DNA from: Clostridia bacterium
GTDB taxonomy: Bacteria; Bacillota_A; Clostridia; Christensenellales; Aristaeellaceae
Direction of reading: 5' to 3'
DNA length: 31,929 nucleotides
Assembly (NCBI GenBank): GCA_017464225.1
Contig: JAFUDW010000011.1
Span: 1 to 31,929 of the forward strand
Shown here one piece after another: positions 24,223 to 31,694 of the stretch. The notes below the pieces were generated by a model. It did not search any database, was not told where the DNA came from, and worked only from the letters and a program-made list of their open reading frames with translations. The translations under genes were made by a program, and so were the position numbers. The number at the start of each line of letters is the position of its first letter. Within the stretch, counting starts at the first letter, position 1.

Positions 24223-24993
24223 TTAAACCGTGTTCGCCAAATGAAACTTTTCCAATATCCACTTTCGCAGCATATGAAATGCTTCCCCGCCCCGATCCCG
24301 CGGATGGGGAAGATCGACCCGGATGATCTCGCTGATGCGGCCAGGGCGCGGCGTCATGATCACGATCCGGTCAGACAGATAGATGGCCTCGTCCACATCA
24401 TGGGTCACCAGGATCATGGTGGCCTTATTTTGCGCGCGGATTTCCAATAAACGATCCTGCAAATCGGCCCTGGTAAAAGAATCCAACGCGCCCATGGGCT
24501 CATCCAGCAACAATAGTTCTGGATCGTTAATCAGGGCGCGGGCAATGGCTACCCTTTGCGCCATGCCGCCGCTGATCTCATGCGGATAGGCTTTTTCAAA
24601 GCCGTCCAGGCCGACCATATGGATGAACCTCGGCACCTGATCTCTCTGTCGCTTATAGAGATGCCGAGCTTTCAGACCGGATGATATATTTTGCTCCACC
24701 GTCATCCAGGGGAACAGGCTGCCCTGCTGAAAAATATAGCCGCGGCTGGGATCTGGGCCGGAAATTATCTGATCATCCATGAGCAATTGCCCGGCCTGGG
24801 GGCGATCCAGGCCGCCGATCAGCCGCAGCAGCGTCGTTTTCCCGCAGCCGGAGGCGCCGATGATGGACAGAAATTCGCCTCTGTATACTTCCAGGCTGAT
24901 GTGCTGCAAAGCTTCCACGCCCGCGGCCTGCGGATTTCCGCTTTCGGTATACACCCGGCTCACATCCTGGATTTTCAGAATGACCTCGCTCAC
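24223..24993 (-). CDS. ABC transporter ATP-binding protein (SsuB/TauB-like)
   Basis: 256 aa. Walker A is GASGCGKTT, the Q loop is FQQGSLFPWMTV, the ABC signature reads EISGGMAQR (variant of LSGGQ), Walker B is LLLLDEPMGALD and the H loop is ILVTHD. The FPWMTV Q-loop context is typical of the nitrate/sulfonate/taurine importer family. The start is taken as GTG 24993, which overlaps the permease stop as GTGA and has AGAGGGGG upstream; ATG 25014 (263 aa) is an alternative with a poorer signal. It energises the permease and binding protein encoded upstream. Confidence 0.93.
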   Translation of the reverse strand: MSEVILKIQDVSRVYTESGNPQAAGVEALQHISLEVYRGEFLSIIGASGCGKTTLLRLIGGLDRPQAGQLLMDDQIISGPDPSRGYIFQQGSLFPWMTVEQNISSGLKARHLYKRQRDQVPRFIHMVGLDGFEKAYPHEISGGMAQRVAIARALINDPELLLLDEPMGALDSFTRADLQDRLLEIRAQNKATMILVTHDVDEAIYLSDRIVIMTPRPGRISEIIRVDLPHPRDRGGEAFHMLRKWILEKFHLANTV

Positions 24994-26051
24994 ACAAATT
25001 GCCCCCTCTGCCACCGAAGCACATACGCTTTCACGGCGTTCAGCACGGCCAGGATCAGGCTGAACAGGATCGCCATGACCAGAATCGTGGCGAACACCTT
25101 ATAATAAGCGGCCCACACCTTGACCACATTGATGTAATAGCCCAGGCCGCCGGGCTGCCCCATCATTTCCGCCATGACCAAGCAGGTGAAGGAGGAGGCG
25201 CAGGCGGTCGTGACGCCCGTAAAAATCTGGGGCATGGCATTGGGCACCGCCACCCGGAACACAAGAAAAGGCGTCTTTGCCCCAAGCGTCCTGGCTGCTT
25301 CAAATTGGGTGCGGGGCGTGTTCTTGATACCAAAGGCCGTTTGAGAGGCTACCGGGAACCAGGAGCAAATGGCGATCAGGAAGGTCGCGGCCCAAAATGG
25401 CGTGGGCAGCATGGTCAAAGCAAAGGGCATCCAGGCCACGGCAGGGATCACGCCGGTCATGCGCAGGACAGGATAAATCCAATAATACGCCCTGGGAAAC
25501 CACCCGATCAGGATGCCTGTGCCCACTCCCAGCACCACGCCGCTTAAAAACCCGGCGCTGAACAGGCGCAGGGAATAGAGCAGGTTGATCCACACCTGCT
25601 CCGTATCGATCAAAAAAGTTTCCAGGATCTGGGCTGGGCCCGGGAAAAAGGGCTGGGGCGTAACGCGCAGCTTCGTGCCCGCGATATCATAGATCAGCAG
25701 CAAAATCCCCATGGCGAAGCGGAACTTGGCCTGCTTGCCATATTTTTCCCGGCGGGAAGGATCAAAAATGGCCCGGACGGCAGCCAGCAGATAAATCAGG
25801 ATTACCGTCAAAAGCACCAGACGGTAAAAACCGTTCAGATCTACAGCCAGCCCGCCCAGCTGGTATGCCGGCGTTTTGATGCCGGACGCCACCTGGGGAA
25901 ACAGCAGATTGCCCAGGATCGCAATAAAAAAGCCTGCGCTGGTCAGCAGCGCGGCCAACCCCAGCTTTTTCAGTGAAATGACCGATTGGATCGCCATGGA
26001 CGGCGGCGCGGAAACGGCAGGGCGCGTGGAACGGGATTGTACAGCATGCAT
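24990..26051 (-). CDS. ABC transporter permease (SsuC/TauC-like)
   Basis: 353 aa. Two or three extra N-terminal membrane helices (about residues 30-110) precede a standard BPD_transp_1 core. The EAA loop is FEAARTLGAKTPFLVFRVAVPNA. The family is that of sulfonate, taurine, nitrate and thiamine-precursor importers. The start at 26051 is chosen for AAGGGAGATCCCCCT upstream; a frame start at 26069 lacks a site. The coding end overlaps the ATPase start. A strong hairpin separates it from the binding-protein gene. Confidence 0.92.
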   Translation of the reverse strand: MHAVQSRSTRPAVSAPPSMAIQSVISLKKLGLAALLTSAGFFIAILGNLLFPQVASGIKTPAYQLGGLAVDLNGFYRLVLLTVILIYLLAAVRAIFDPSRREKYGKQAKFRFAMGILLLIYDIAGTKLRVTPQPFFPGPAQILETFLIDTEQVWINLLYSLRLFSAGFLSGVVLGVGTGILIGWFPRAYYWIYPVLRMTGVIPAVAWMPFALTMLPTPFWAATFLIAICSWFPVASQTAFGIKNTPRTQFEAARTLGAKTPFLVFRVAVPNAMPQIFTGVTTACASSFTCLVMAEMMGQPGGLGYYINVVKVWAAYYKVFATILVMAILFSLILAVLNAVKAYVLRWQRGQFV

Positions 26052-26079
26052 AGGGGGATCTCCCTTCATGATAGCGCCG

Positions 26080-26118
26080 TCCCCGCCGCAGACGAAGGAG
26101 GAAAGCCTGCGGCGGAGA
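26080..26118 (-). other. Strong intercistronic hairpin between binding protein and permease genes
   Basis: TCCCCGCCGCAG (26080-26091) and CTGCGGCGGAGA (26107-26118) form a 12-bp stem with one G-U pair around a 15-nt loop. No U tract follows on the minus strand, so it is better read as an mRNA processing or stability element that raises binding protein over permease, similar in position to the hairpin at 10026-10054. Confidence 0.65.
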
Positions 26119-26143
26119 CAGCTTTGACATGGACGGACGGCAA

Positions 26144-27151
26144 TTATTCCTGGCCCAGCGTCAAGTCGATATAGGTGTAAGCCTTTGCGATGTATTCCGC
26201 GGGATCGGTGTGCAGATAGCCGATATCGTAAAGCGCCTGGGCGAAGTATTCCACGTCGGCCTTCACATCCACCACGTTGGTGCCGTGCTCATGATGCGGA
26301 TAGGAATAGGACTTTACCAGCTGTACCGCCAGATCGTGATCCTCAATGGATACATAGCCCGCCTGGGTGACCAGCTCCACCGCTTCCTCGGGATGCTCCG
26401 CGATCCAGGCCTGGGCTTTATGATAGGCGCGCAGCTCAGCGGCAATCAGCTCGGGCTGTTCCTCCACCACCTTGGTGGAAGCATACAGATAGCAGCAGTA
26501 GTGGCCCACAAAGGGTTCATCCTTGCCGATATCCAGGATGGTGCGGGCGGTGCCTTCATTTTCGGTGACGCTGGCGATGGGATCCCACAGGGCGGCCACA
26601 TCCACCACGCCCTGCTTCAGCGCTTCCACCTCCAGAGCGCCGTCATTGAAGGGAAGGAACTGCACTTCGTTGATAGAGATGCCGTTCTGCTCCAGCCACA
26701 GCAGCGCCACCTGATAAGGCGTTCCGCCGATTTCATCCACGCCGATGACCTTGCCCTTCAGGTCTTCCACGCCCTGGATTTCGGAATCTGGCAGCACTTC
26801 CAGCTTGATGCAGCCCTGGTGCAAGCCGTCCACGATGGTCATCTGGATATCCGCTTCAATGGAGGGGAAGTACTGGAAGTCGCCGTTAATGGTGGAAATC
26901 GTGCCGTTGTTCAGGCCGATCTTCTTCGCCTCAAAATCAGCGGTGATCAATTCCACGTCGATGCCTTCTTCGGCGAAATAGCCCAGCTCATAGGCAAGAT
27001 AGGTGGGAGAATTGCATAGGGAGCCGCTCTTGCCGGGAATGGTGATTTTCCATTTGTATTCGGGCGTGGTTTCGGCCAGCGCGGGAATCGCCAGCGTCAG
27101 GGCAATGGCAAGCGCCAGCACAACAGAGACAGCGGAAAAAAGCTTTTTCAT
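26144..27151 (-). CDS. ABC transporter substrate-binding protein (SsuA/TauA/NMT1-like)
   Basis: 335 aa. A signal peptide spans residues 1-26, with cleavage after PALA before ETT and no lipoprotein cysteine. The mature protein has the NMT1/SsuA pattern: SPTYLAYELGYFAEEGIDVELI near the start, LKGKVIGVDEIGGTPYQVALLWLEQNG in the middle, then ALKQGVVDVAALWDP. It delivers a small anionic ligand, plausibly a sulfonate or other organosulfur compound, to the downstream permease and ATPase. AAAGGAGTTCC precedes the ATG. Its four Cys codons are all TGC. It is preceded by a Cys/Met-rich leader ORF and an attenuator, which supports a sulfur-related role. Confidence 0.92.
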   Translation of the reverse strand: MKKLFSAVSVVLALAIALTLAIPALAETTPEYKWKITIPGKSGSLCNSPTYLAYELGYFAEEGIDVELITADFEAKKIGLNNGTISTINGDFQYFPSIEADIQMTIVDGLHQGCIKLEVLPDSEIQGVEDLKGKVIGVDEIGGTPYQVALLWLEQNGISINEVQFLPFNDGALEVEALKQGVVDVAALWDPIASVTENEGTARTILDIGKDEPFVGHYCCYLYASTKVVEEQPELIAAELRAYHKAQAWIAEHPEEAVELVTQAGYVSIEDHDLAVQLVKSYSYPHHEHGTNVVDVKADVEYFAQALYDIGYLHTDPAEYIAKAYTYIDLTLGQE

Positions 27152-27239
27152 AAATCAGGAACTCCTTTTCTTCATTTGGTTCAGATAGGTATCTATATCA
27201 ATCGCCTGTGGGGGCTGCAGACCGCAGACGATGGATAGC

Positions 27240-27277
27240 AAAAAAAGAAGAGCAGCGCGGATAAACGCCCTGCTCTT
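27240..27277 (-). terminator. Intrinsic terminator in the leader of the SsuABC-like operon (attenuator)
   Basis: On the minus strand AAGAGCAG (27277-27270) pairs with CTGCTCTT (27255-27248), extended inward by GCG/CGC after one G-G mismatch, and is followed by C and seven U residues (27247-27240). It lies after the leader ORF and 89 nt before the binding-protein start codon, within the same transcript, so it must be bypassed for operon expression. Confidence 0.88.
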
Positions 27278-27326
27278 TCCCACATGAAATGAACCTTTAC
27301 GGTGATCTCGTGGCCGAAAGGGCAGG
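27269..27326 (-). promoter_or_regulatory. Candidate antiterminator pairing
   Basis: Leader RNA CCTGCCCTTTC (27326-27316, overlapping codons 23-26 of the leader ORF) can pair with GAAAGAGCAGG (27279-27269) at 10 of 11 positions, with one C-A mismatch. This removes the 5' arm of the terminator. The upstream partner begins about three codons after the CCC run. A third alternative pairs GGCGGGC of the leader ribosome site (27402-27396) with GCCTGCC (27327-27321), seven pairs including one G-U, which would block the antiterminator when the leader is untranslated. Folding energies were not computed. Confidence 0.6.
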
Positions 27327-27392
27327 CATAGCACAACAACACATCATCATGATGCGGGGAAGACAACACAGCATTTCCTTATCCCGCTTCAT
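27297..27392 (-). CDS. Cys/Met-rich leader peptide (31 aa) of the SsuABC-like operon
   Basis: ATG at 27392 and TAA at 27299-27297. The core of the peptide reads MLCCLPRIMMMCCCAM (residues 7-22), five Cys and six Met in 31 residues. All five Cys codons are TGT, although the adjacent binding-protein gene uses TGC for all of its Cys. AAAGGAGG (27408-27401) lies 8 nt upstream, an ideal ribosome site. A consensus promoter starts the transcript about 25 nt before the ATG. The terminator hairpin begins 20 nt after the stop codon. The natural reading is ribosome stalling at Cys (or Met) codons when charged tRNA is scarce, relieving termination. It could alternatively be a functional small metal- or redox-active peptide, but its place ahead of the attenuator argues for a leader. 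Confidence 0.8.
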   Translation of the reverse strand: MKRDKEMLCCLPRIMMMCCCAMPALSATRSP

Positions 27393-27423
27393 CAAGCCCG
27401 CCTCCTTTCGTTTGATTGCGCAA

Positions 27424-27452
27424 AGTATAGCATACCGTTTATGAGCCGTCAA
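27424..27452 (-). promoter_or_regulatory. Promoter of the leader/SsuABC-like operon
   Basis: On the minus strand TTGACG (27452-27447), a 17-nt spacer and TATACT (27429-27424). The transcript should begin near 27417, giving a leader of about 265 nt before the binding-protein start. It lies 82 nt after the end of the upstream aldo/keto reductase gene. Confidence 0.8.
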
Positions 27453-27533
27453 ATTGGAAATGCCTATGGAAATGCATCTGAACCGCCTATCTGCGGGGGA
27501 GGAGCGCCTGGACAGACGGTATCCGGCGCGCTG

Positions 27534-28514
27534 TTACCATTGCGGGTGAATCGTTTCCCGGAGATACTGATCATAGATATCCCGCACGGCCTGCATCTGC
27601 GCCTCGGTGAGGGGCGGAAGCTCGGCGGCCCGCACGTTGTCCAATACCTGGGAAGCCCGGCTGGCCCCGGGGATCACCACGGAAACCTCGGGATGCATCA
27701 GGATCCAGCGGATGGCGATGGGGGCCAGATCGTTGGCGCCAAGCGCCGCTTTCAGCGCTTCCACCGCCTCCAGCCCCAGGGCATAGGGCACGCCGGAAAA
27801 GGTTTCGCCCTTGTCAAAGGCTGCGCCTTCCCGATTGTAGCTGCGGTGATCCTTGGGGCCAAAGGCCGTATCCTTGGTATATTTGCCCGTCAGTAGGCCG
27901 CTGGCCAGGGGCACCCGGGCGATGACGCCCACGTTCTTTTGCGCGGCCAGGGGAAGGAGCTCATCCAGGGGCTTGAGCCGGAACATATTGAAGATCACTT
28001 CCAGGGCCGAAATGCCGTATTCCATGGCCTGGATGCCCTCCTGCGCTTTCTCAACGCTCACGCCGTAAGCCGCGATCTTGCCCAGCTTCTTCTGCCTGCC
28101 CAGCTCCGCAAAAATATCGTCCCGGGCAAAGACCGGCGTGGGCGGGCAATGCAGCAGGATCATATCCAGCTTTTCCAGCCCCATGCGCCGGAGGCTGTCC
28201 TCAATGAACCCCGCGACGGCCGCCGGGGTGTACATCTCCGCTGTGTGCGGATTGAGCCGCCGGCCGCATTTGGTGGTGATGTAGAATTTGTCCGGGCGTG
28301 CGGCGATATACGCCCCGATGGTCTCCTCGCTTTTGCCGCCGTTATAGACGTCCGCTGTGTCGATGAAGGTGATGCCCGCCTCCTCCGCCGTTTCCAGGAT
28401 GCGGAAGGCCTCCTCCCGGCTGAAGGGATCGCCCCATTTGGCGCCCAGCTGCCAGGTGCCCAGGCCGATTTCCGATACCGTTTTTTCCGTTTTGCCCAAT
28501 ATGCGCTGTTTCAT
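27534..28514 (-). CDS. Aldo/keto reductase (AKR, general oxidoreductase type)
   Basis: 326 aa, NADP-dependent (beta/alpha)8 reductase. Tetrad: D52 (FIDTADVY), Y57, K82 (ITTKCG) and H122 (LLHCPP). The C-terminal VVIPGASRASQVLDN cofactor loop is typical of the AKR11/12-like group rather than the shorter AKR5 type at 4696-5556. GATCAGGAGGGAAAA precedes ATG 28514; an in-frame extension to 28595 has no ribosome site. It is divergent from the flavodoxin gene. The substrate is unknown. Confidence 0.93.
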   Translation of the reverse strand: MKQRILGKTEKTVSEIGLGTWQLGAKWGDPFSREEAFRILETAEEAGITFIDTADVYNGGKSEETIGAYIAARPDKFYITTKCGRRLNPHTAEMYTPAAVAGFIEDSLRRMGLEKLDMILLHCPPTPVFARDDIFAELGRQKKLGKIAAYGVSVEKAQEGIQAMEYGISALEVIFNMFRLKPLDELLPLAAQKNVGVIARVPLASGLLTGKYTKDTAFGPKDHRSYNREGAAFDKGETFSGVPYALGLEAVEALKAALGANDLAPIAIRWILMHPEVSVVIPGASRASQVLDNVRAAELPPLTEAQMQAVRDIYDQYLRETIHPQW

Positions 28515-28598
28515 TTTTCCCTCCTGATCCGCCCGCTGGGGACGCTCGTTTTGTCCGTCGCTTCGCTTTTTCTTTCTAACTCTGCATTTTTTCACTCA

Positions 28599-28627
28599 TT
28601 GACAGATGAATATTTATTCGCTACAAT
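28599..28627 (+). promoter_or_regulatory. Flavodoxin-nitroreductase promoter with palindrome in the spacer
   Basis: TTGACA (28599-28604), a 17-nt spacer and TACAAT (28622-28627). Inside the spacer GAATA-TT-TATTC (28608-28619) is a perfect palindrome, a likely repressor site. The transcript would start about 55 nt before the flavodoxin gene. Confidence 0.75.
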
Positions 28628-28687
28628 CATAACAGATAAGGAATCCGTTGTAAAGGCTGATTCCGGATTTATGAAGGGAGAAACGTT

Positions 28688-29170
28688 ATGAGCAAAAAAC
28701 TGGTCGCTTATTTTTCCGTCAGCGGCGTTACCGCCAAGGTCGCCCAGGAAATCGCAGCCGTGGAAGGCGCCGACTGCTTTGAAATCACGCCCGAAACGCC
28801 CTATACCGCCGAGGATCTGGACTGGCGCAATCCGGCCTCCCGCAGCACGGTGGAAATGAAGGATCTGAACTGCCGCCCCGCGGTGAGCGGCTGCGTGGAA
28901 AACATGGGGGAGTACGGCGTGGTCTTCGTGGGCTTTCCCATCTGGTGGGGCCGGGAGCCCAGCGCGGTGGATACCTTCCTGACCGCCTATGATTTCAGCG
29001 GCAAAAAGATCGTGCCCTTCTGTACCTCCGGCGGCAGCGACATCGGCAAGACCGCCGAGCGCATCCAGTCCCTGGTGGGTGAAAACGCCTGCGTGGACGC
29101 CGGCAAGCGCCTGGGCGGCGAGGTATCCGAAGAGGACCTCAAAATCTGGACAGAAGGCCTGCAGCTGTAA
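28688..29170 (+). CDS. Flavodoxin
   Basis: 160 aa, Flavodoxin_4-like. The FMN phosphate loop is FSVSGVTAKVA (residues 9-19), followed by FVGFPIWWGREPSAVDTFL, the flavin-stacking loop with two Trp, and FCTSGGSDIGKT. It is a soluble one-electron carrier or a quinone/disulfide-type flavoprotein of the family widespread in gut anaerobes. AAGGGAGAAACGTT precedes the ATG. It is followed after 42 nt by a nitroreductase-family gene, another FMN protein, under the same promoter. Confidence 0.93.
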   Translation: MSKKLVAYFSVSGVTAKVAQEIAAVEGADCFEITPETPYTAEDLDWRNPASRSTVEMKDLNCRPAVSGCVENMGEYGVVFVGFPIWWGREPSAVDTFLTAYDFSGKKIVPFCTSGGSDIGKTAERIQSLVGENACVDAGKRLGGEVSEEDLKIWTEGLQL

Positions 29171-29212
29171 GGCGAGCAATGTGCAAACCTGCATGATAAA
29201 GGAGGAGAACCC

Positions 29213-29737
29213 ATGAATGAAGCCCTAAACAACCTGCTGACCCGCCGGTCCTGCCGCGCCTATCAGGCGGAGCAGATCAAGCCCGAAGAGCTGGACGCCA
29301 TCCTGGAAGCCGGCACCTACGCCGCCACCGGCATGGGCAAGCAAACGCCCCTCATCGTGGCGATCCAGGATCCGGAGATCCTGCAAAAGGTTGAGCGCCT
29401 GAACAGCGCCGTCCTTGGCAATCCCGACGGCCATCCCTTCTATGGGGCCCCCACCGTGGTGGTGGTTTTCGGCCACAGCGACAGCGCCCTGGAATTGGCC
29501 GACGCCAATTTGGTCATCGGCAATCTGCTCAACGCCGCCAACGCCATCGGTGTGGATTCCTGCTATATCTGGCGGGCCCGGGAAGCCTTCGATACCGAGG
29601 AGGGCAAGGCCCTCAAGGCTGCCTTTGGCATTCCCGAGGAATACATTGGCGTGGGCAACGTGATTCTGGGCTACGGCAAGCCGGAAGGAAAACGTCCCGC
29701 CGCGCCCCGTAAGGCGGATTATATCCGCAAGGTGTGA
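29213..29737 (+). CDS. Nitroreductase family FMN oxidoreductase
   Basis: 174 aa. N-terminal RRSCRAYQAEQIKPEELDAILEAG is the FMN-binding signature, followed by AATGMGKQTPLIVAI and a C-terminal GNVILGYGKPEGKRPAAPRK, the usual family ending. It would reduce nitro, quinone or flavin substrates with NAD(P)H as an FMN-bound dimer. AAAGGAGGAGAACCC precedes the ATG. It forms an operon with the flavodoxin, and a clear terminator follows. Confidence 0.94.
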   Translation: MNEALNNLLTRRSCRAYQAEQIKPEELDAILEAGTYAATGMGKQTPLIVAIQDPEILQKVERLNSAVLGNPDGHPFYGAPTVVVVFGHSDSALELADANLVIGNLLNAANAIGVDSCYIWRAREAFDTEEGKALKAAFGIPEEYIGVGNVILGYGKPEGKRPAAPRKADYIRKV

Positions 29738-29760
29738 TCCGCGCAGCAGATCATCTATCC

Positions 29761-29788
29761 GCCCTGCCCTTCGCGGCAGGGCTTTTCC
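29761..29788 (+). terminator. Rho-independent terminator of the flavodoxin-nitroreductase operon
   Basis: GCCCTGCC (29761-29768) pairs with GGCAGGGC (29775-29782) around a 6-nt loop, followed by TTTTCC, 24 nt after the nitroreductase stop codon. Confidence 0.85.
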
Positions 29789-29830
29789 GTAAGGCGGAAA
29801 ACGCGCAAATTCTTTTTTTGAAAAAACGCA

Positions 29831-29865
29831 TTCCACACATTTTCCACACAATTCTGTGCTATGCT
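29831..29865 (+). promoter_or_regulatory. Promoter region with tandem TTCCACACA repeats before the metal cluster
   Basis: TTCCACACA occurs at 29831-29839 and 29842-29850, an 11-bp tandem repeat, one helical turn apart. CACA-ATTC-TGTG (29847-29858) is an overlapping inverted repeat. The best -10 is TATGCT (29860-29865) with no good -35, so the repeats may be an activator or repressor site. The binding protein is unknown; a metal-responsive regulator is a guess. Confidence 0.45.
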
Positions 29866-29894
29866 CCGGTTGTGATTGAAAGGAAGTGTGATGC

Positions 29895-30383
29895 ATGAAA
29901 CGGAAACAAGGCGGCATTTTGCTGATTCTGCTCCTGGCTGCGGTGATGCTGGCGGGCTGCGCCGCCCAAACGGAAAAAGCGGCGGACACGGATGTGAACG
30001 CCGCAAGCGATACGCTGACCTTCAGCGCGGCGGAGCTGACCCAGGAGCCCACTTTTGTGGATTGGACGCAGGATGGCACCGCCATGCAGCTGATCGCCCG
30101 GAAGGATGAAACCGGCGCGGTATGGCTGGCTTTTAACACCTGCCAGTCCTGCGGCGGCTCGCCCTACGCCTGGTTTGAATATCTGGGTGAGAACACCCTG
30201 CAATGCCAGAACTGCGGCCTGACCTTCCCGCTGGACACCGTGGGCACCACCAAGGCGGCGGGCTGCAACCCGGTGACGATCACCGAGTTCACTGTGGACG
30301 GCGATACCGTCACCGTGCCGCAAGCCGTGCTGGTCGATAACGCGCAGCGGTTCACCAACTGGAAGAAGATCGATCAGAAATGA
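29895..30383 (+). CDS. DUF2318-like CxxC lipoprotein
   Basis: 162 aa. The signal peptide ends in lipobox LAGC with C22, so it is a membrane-anchored extracellular lipoprotein. The body has NTCQSCGG (C83, C86), LQCQNCGLTF (C104, C107) and a final AAGCNPV (C124), the pattern of DUF2318 domains, which accompany metal transport and thiol chemistry. It probably binds a metal ion or carries a redox disulfide outside the membrane. AAAGGAAG precedes the start. Its stop overlaps the next gene as ATGA, linking it to the HMA-TauE fusion and the P-type ATPase. Confidence 0.82.
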   Translation: MKRKQGGILLILLLAAVMLAGCAAQTEKAADTDVNAASDTLTFSAAELTQEPTFVDWTQDGTAMQLIARKDETGAVWLAFNTCQSCGGSPYAWFEYLGENTLQCQNCGLTFPLDTVGTTKAAGCNPVTITEFTVDGDTVTVPQAVLVDNAQRFTNWKKIDQK

Positions 30384-31678
30384 ACGCGCAGAGTAAAACC
30401 TGGCATATCGGCGGGATGCATTGCCCGCACTGCGAAACAGCCATCCTGCGGGCTGTAAAAGGATTGGACGGTCTGGAAACGCCCCGGGCCGATTATCGGG
30501 CGGGCACGCTGACGGCGCAATGGGACGCAAGCCGCCTTTCGGAAGAAAAGCTGGCGGACCGCATCGCCCAGGCGGGCTACGAGCTGAAGCGCGAAAACAA
30601 AAGCCTTTTGCGGCGGGCCCTGACGCTGCTGGGCGTTTGCTTGGCGCTTGCCGCCCTGTACCTGCTCTTTGCGGTCACGCCCCTGGAGGGCCTGCTCAGC
30701 TCCTTCCCCACCGCCCGCGCGGGCATGAGCCTGGGCGCGCTGTTTGTGGTGGGGCTGCTCACGTCCCTGCATTGCGTGGCCATGTGCGGCGGCATCAACC
30801 TGGCCCAGAGCGCAGCTTCCGCCCAATCAGGCAGGAAGATCAGCGCGTCCAACATCCAATACAATGCTGGACGCCTGATCTCCTATACCCTGGTGGGCGG
30901 CATCGTGGGGGCCCTGGGCTCGGTGCTGCGCATCAGCACCGGCGTGCAGGCCGCCATCCAGATCATCGCCGCCGCCTTTATGGTGCTCATGTCCCTGAAT
31001 ATGCTGGATCTAGGCGTGCTGAAGGGCGTCATGCCCACGCTGCCGGTGGGGCTTCGGGCCAGGCTGCTGGGCAAAGGGCGCAATTCCTCCCTGTGAATCG
31101 GGCTGGTCAACGGACTCATGCCCTGCGGCCCCCTGCAGGCCATGCAGCTGTACGCCCTGTCCACCGGCAGCTGGTATATGGGCGCTTTATCGATGGCCAG
31201 CTTCTGCCTGGGCACCATCCCCCTGATGCTGGGCTTCGGCCTGGTGAGCGGCAAGCTGAACAAGCGTTTTGCCAAGCCCATGCGCATCGCCTCCGGCGCG
31301 CTGGTGCTGGTGATGGGCATGGCCATGCTGACGCGCGGCCTGTCCCTTTCCGGCGTGCAGGTGCGTTTGCCCGTCCAGACAGTGCAGGCGGACGCGTCCG
31401 TCGTGACCCAGGATTATCAAACGGTCAATTCCGAGCTGGAATGGCGGGGCTATCCCGATATTACCGTCAAAGCGGGCGTGCCGGTGCGCTGGGTGATCCA
31501 CGCGGACACGGGCAAAATCACCGGCTGCAACAATGAAATGGTCATTCCCGCCCTGAACCTGCGCGTTCCTTTGCAGGAGGGCGATAACGTGGTGGAATTT
31601 ACGGCGGAGGAGTCCGGCGTGATCCCCTATACCTGCTGGATGGGGATGCTGCGCGGCTCCATCACCGTGGAAGAATAA
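30380..31678 (+). CDS. HMA-TauE/SafE-cupredoxin fusion, interrupted by one in-frame TGA
   Basis: 432 residues if the TGA at 31094-31096 (codon 239) is read through. Residues 1-70 are a heavy-metal-associated domain with GMHCPHC (C15, C18). Next comes a polytopic TauE/SafE (UreH/DsbD_2-like) membrane domain with first-half motif SLHCVAMCGG and second-half motif NGLMPCGPLQ, six codons after the TGA. The last 100 residues are a cupredoxin-like domain with GYPDITVKAGVPVRW, GCNNEM and PYTCWMGM, plausible copper ligands. The frame is open on both sides with no other stop or shift. An ATG at 31118 gives a 186-aa ORF but lacks a ribosome site. The likely role is copper or other soft-metal export or periplasmic relay. 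Options for the TGA are recent nonsense mutation, sequence error or selenocysteine. Confidence 0.78.
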
Positions 31679-31694
31679 GCTGAGGAGAAAGAAC

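Noticed and set aside
27152..27417. T-box or SAM (S-box) riboswitch upstream of the SsuABC-like operon
   Set aside because: No T-box AGGGUGGNACCGCG-like sequence or S-box core was seen; the leader ORF plus terminator explains the region better.
29840..29850. Replication origin from DnaA-box-like TTTTCCACA
   Set aside because: One near-match plus a poorer neighbour in a promoter, with no dnaA, dnaN or AT-rich unwinding region nearby.
31118..31678. Separate 186-aa gene starting at MPCGPLQ
   Set aside because: It is in the same frame as the HMA-TauE gene, begins in the middle of a conserved motif and lacks a ribosome site, so it is the downstream half of the interrupted gene.
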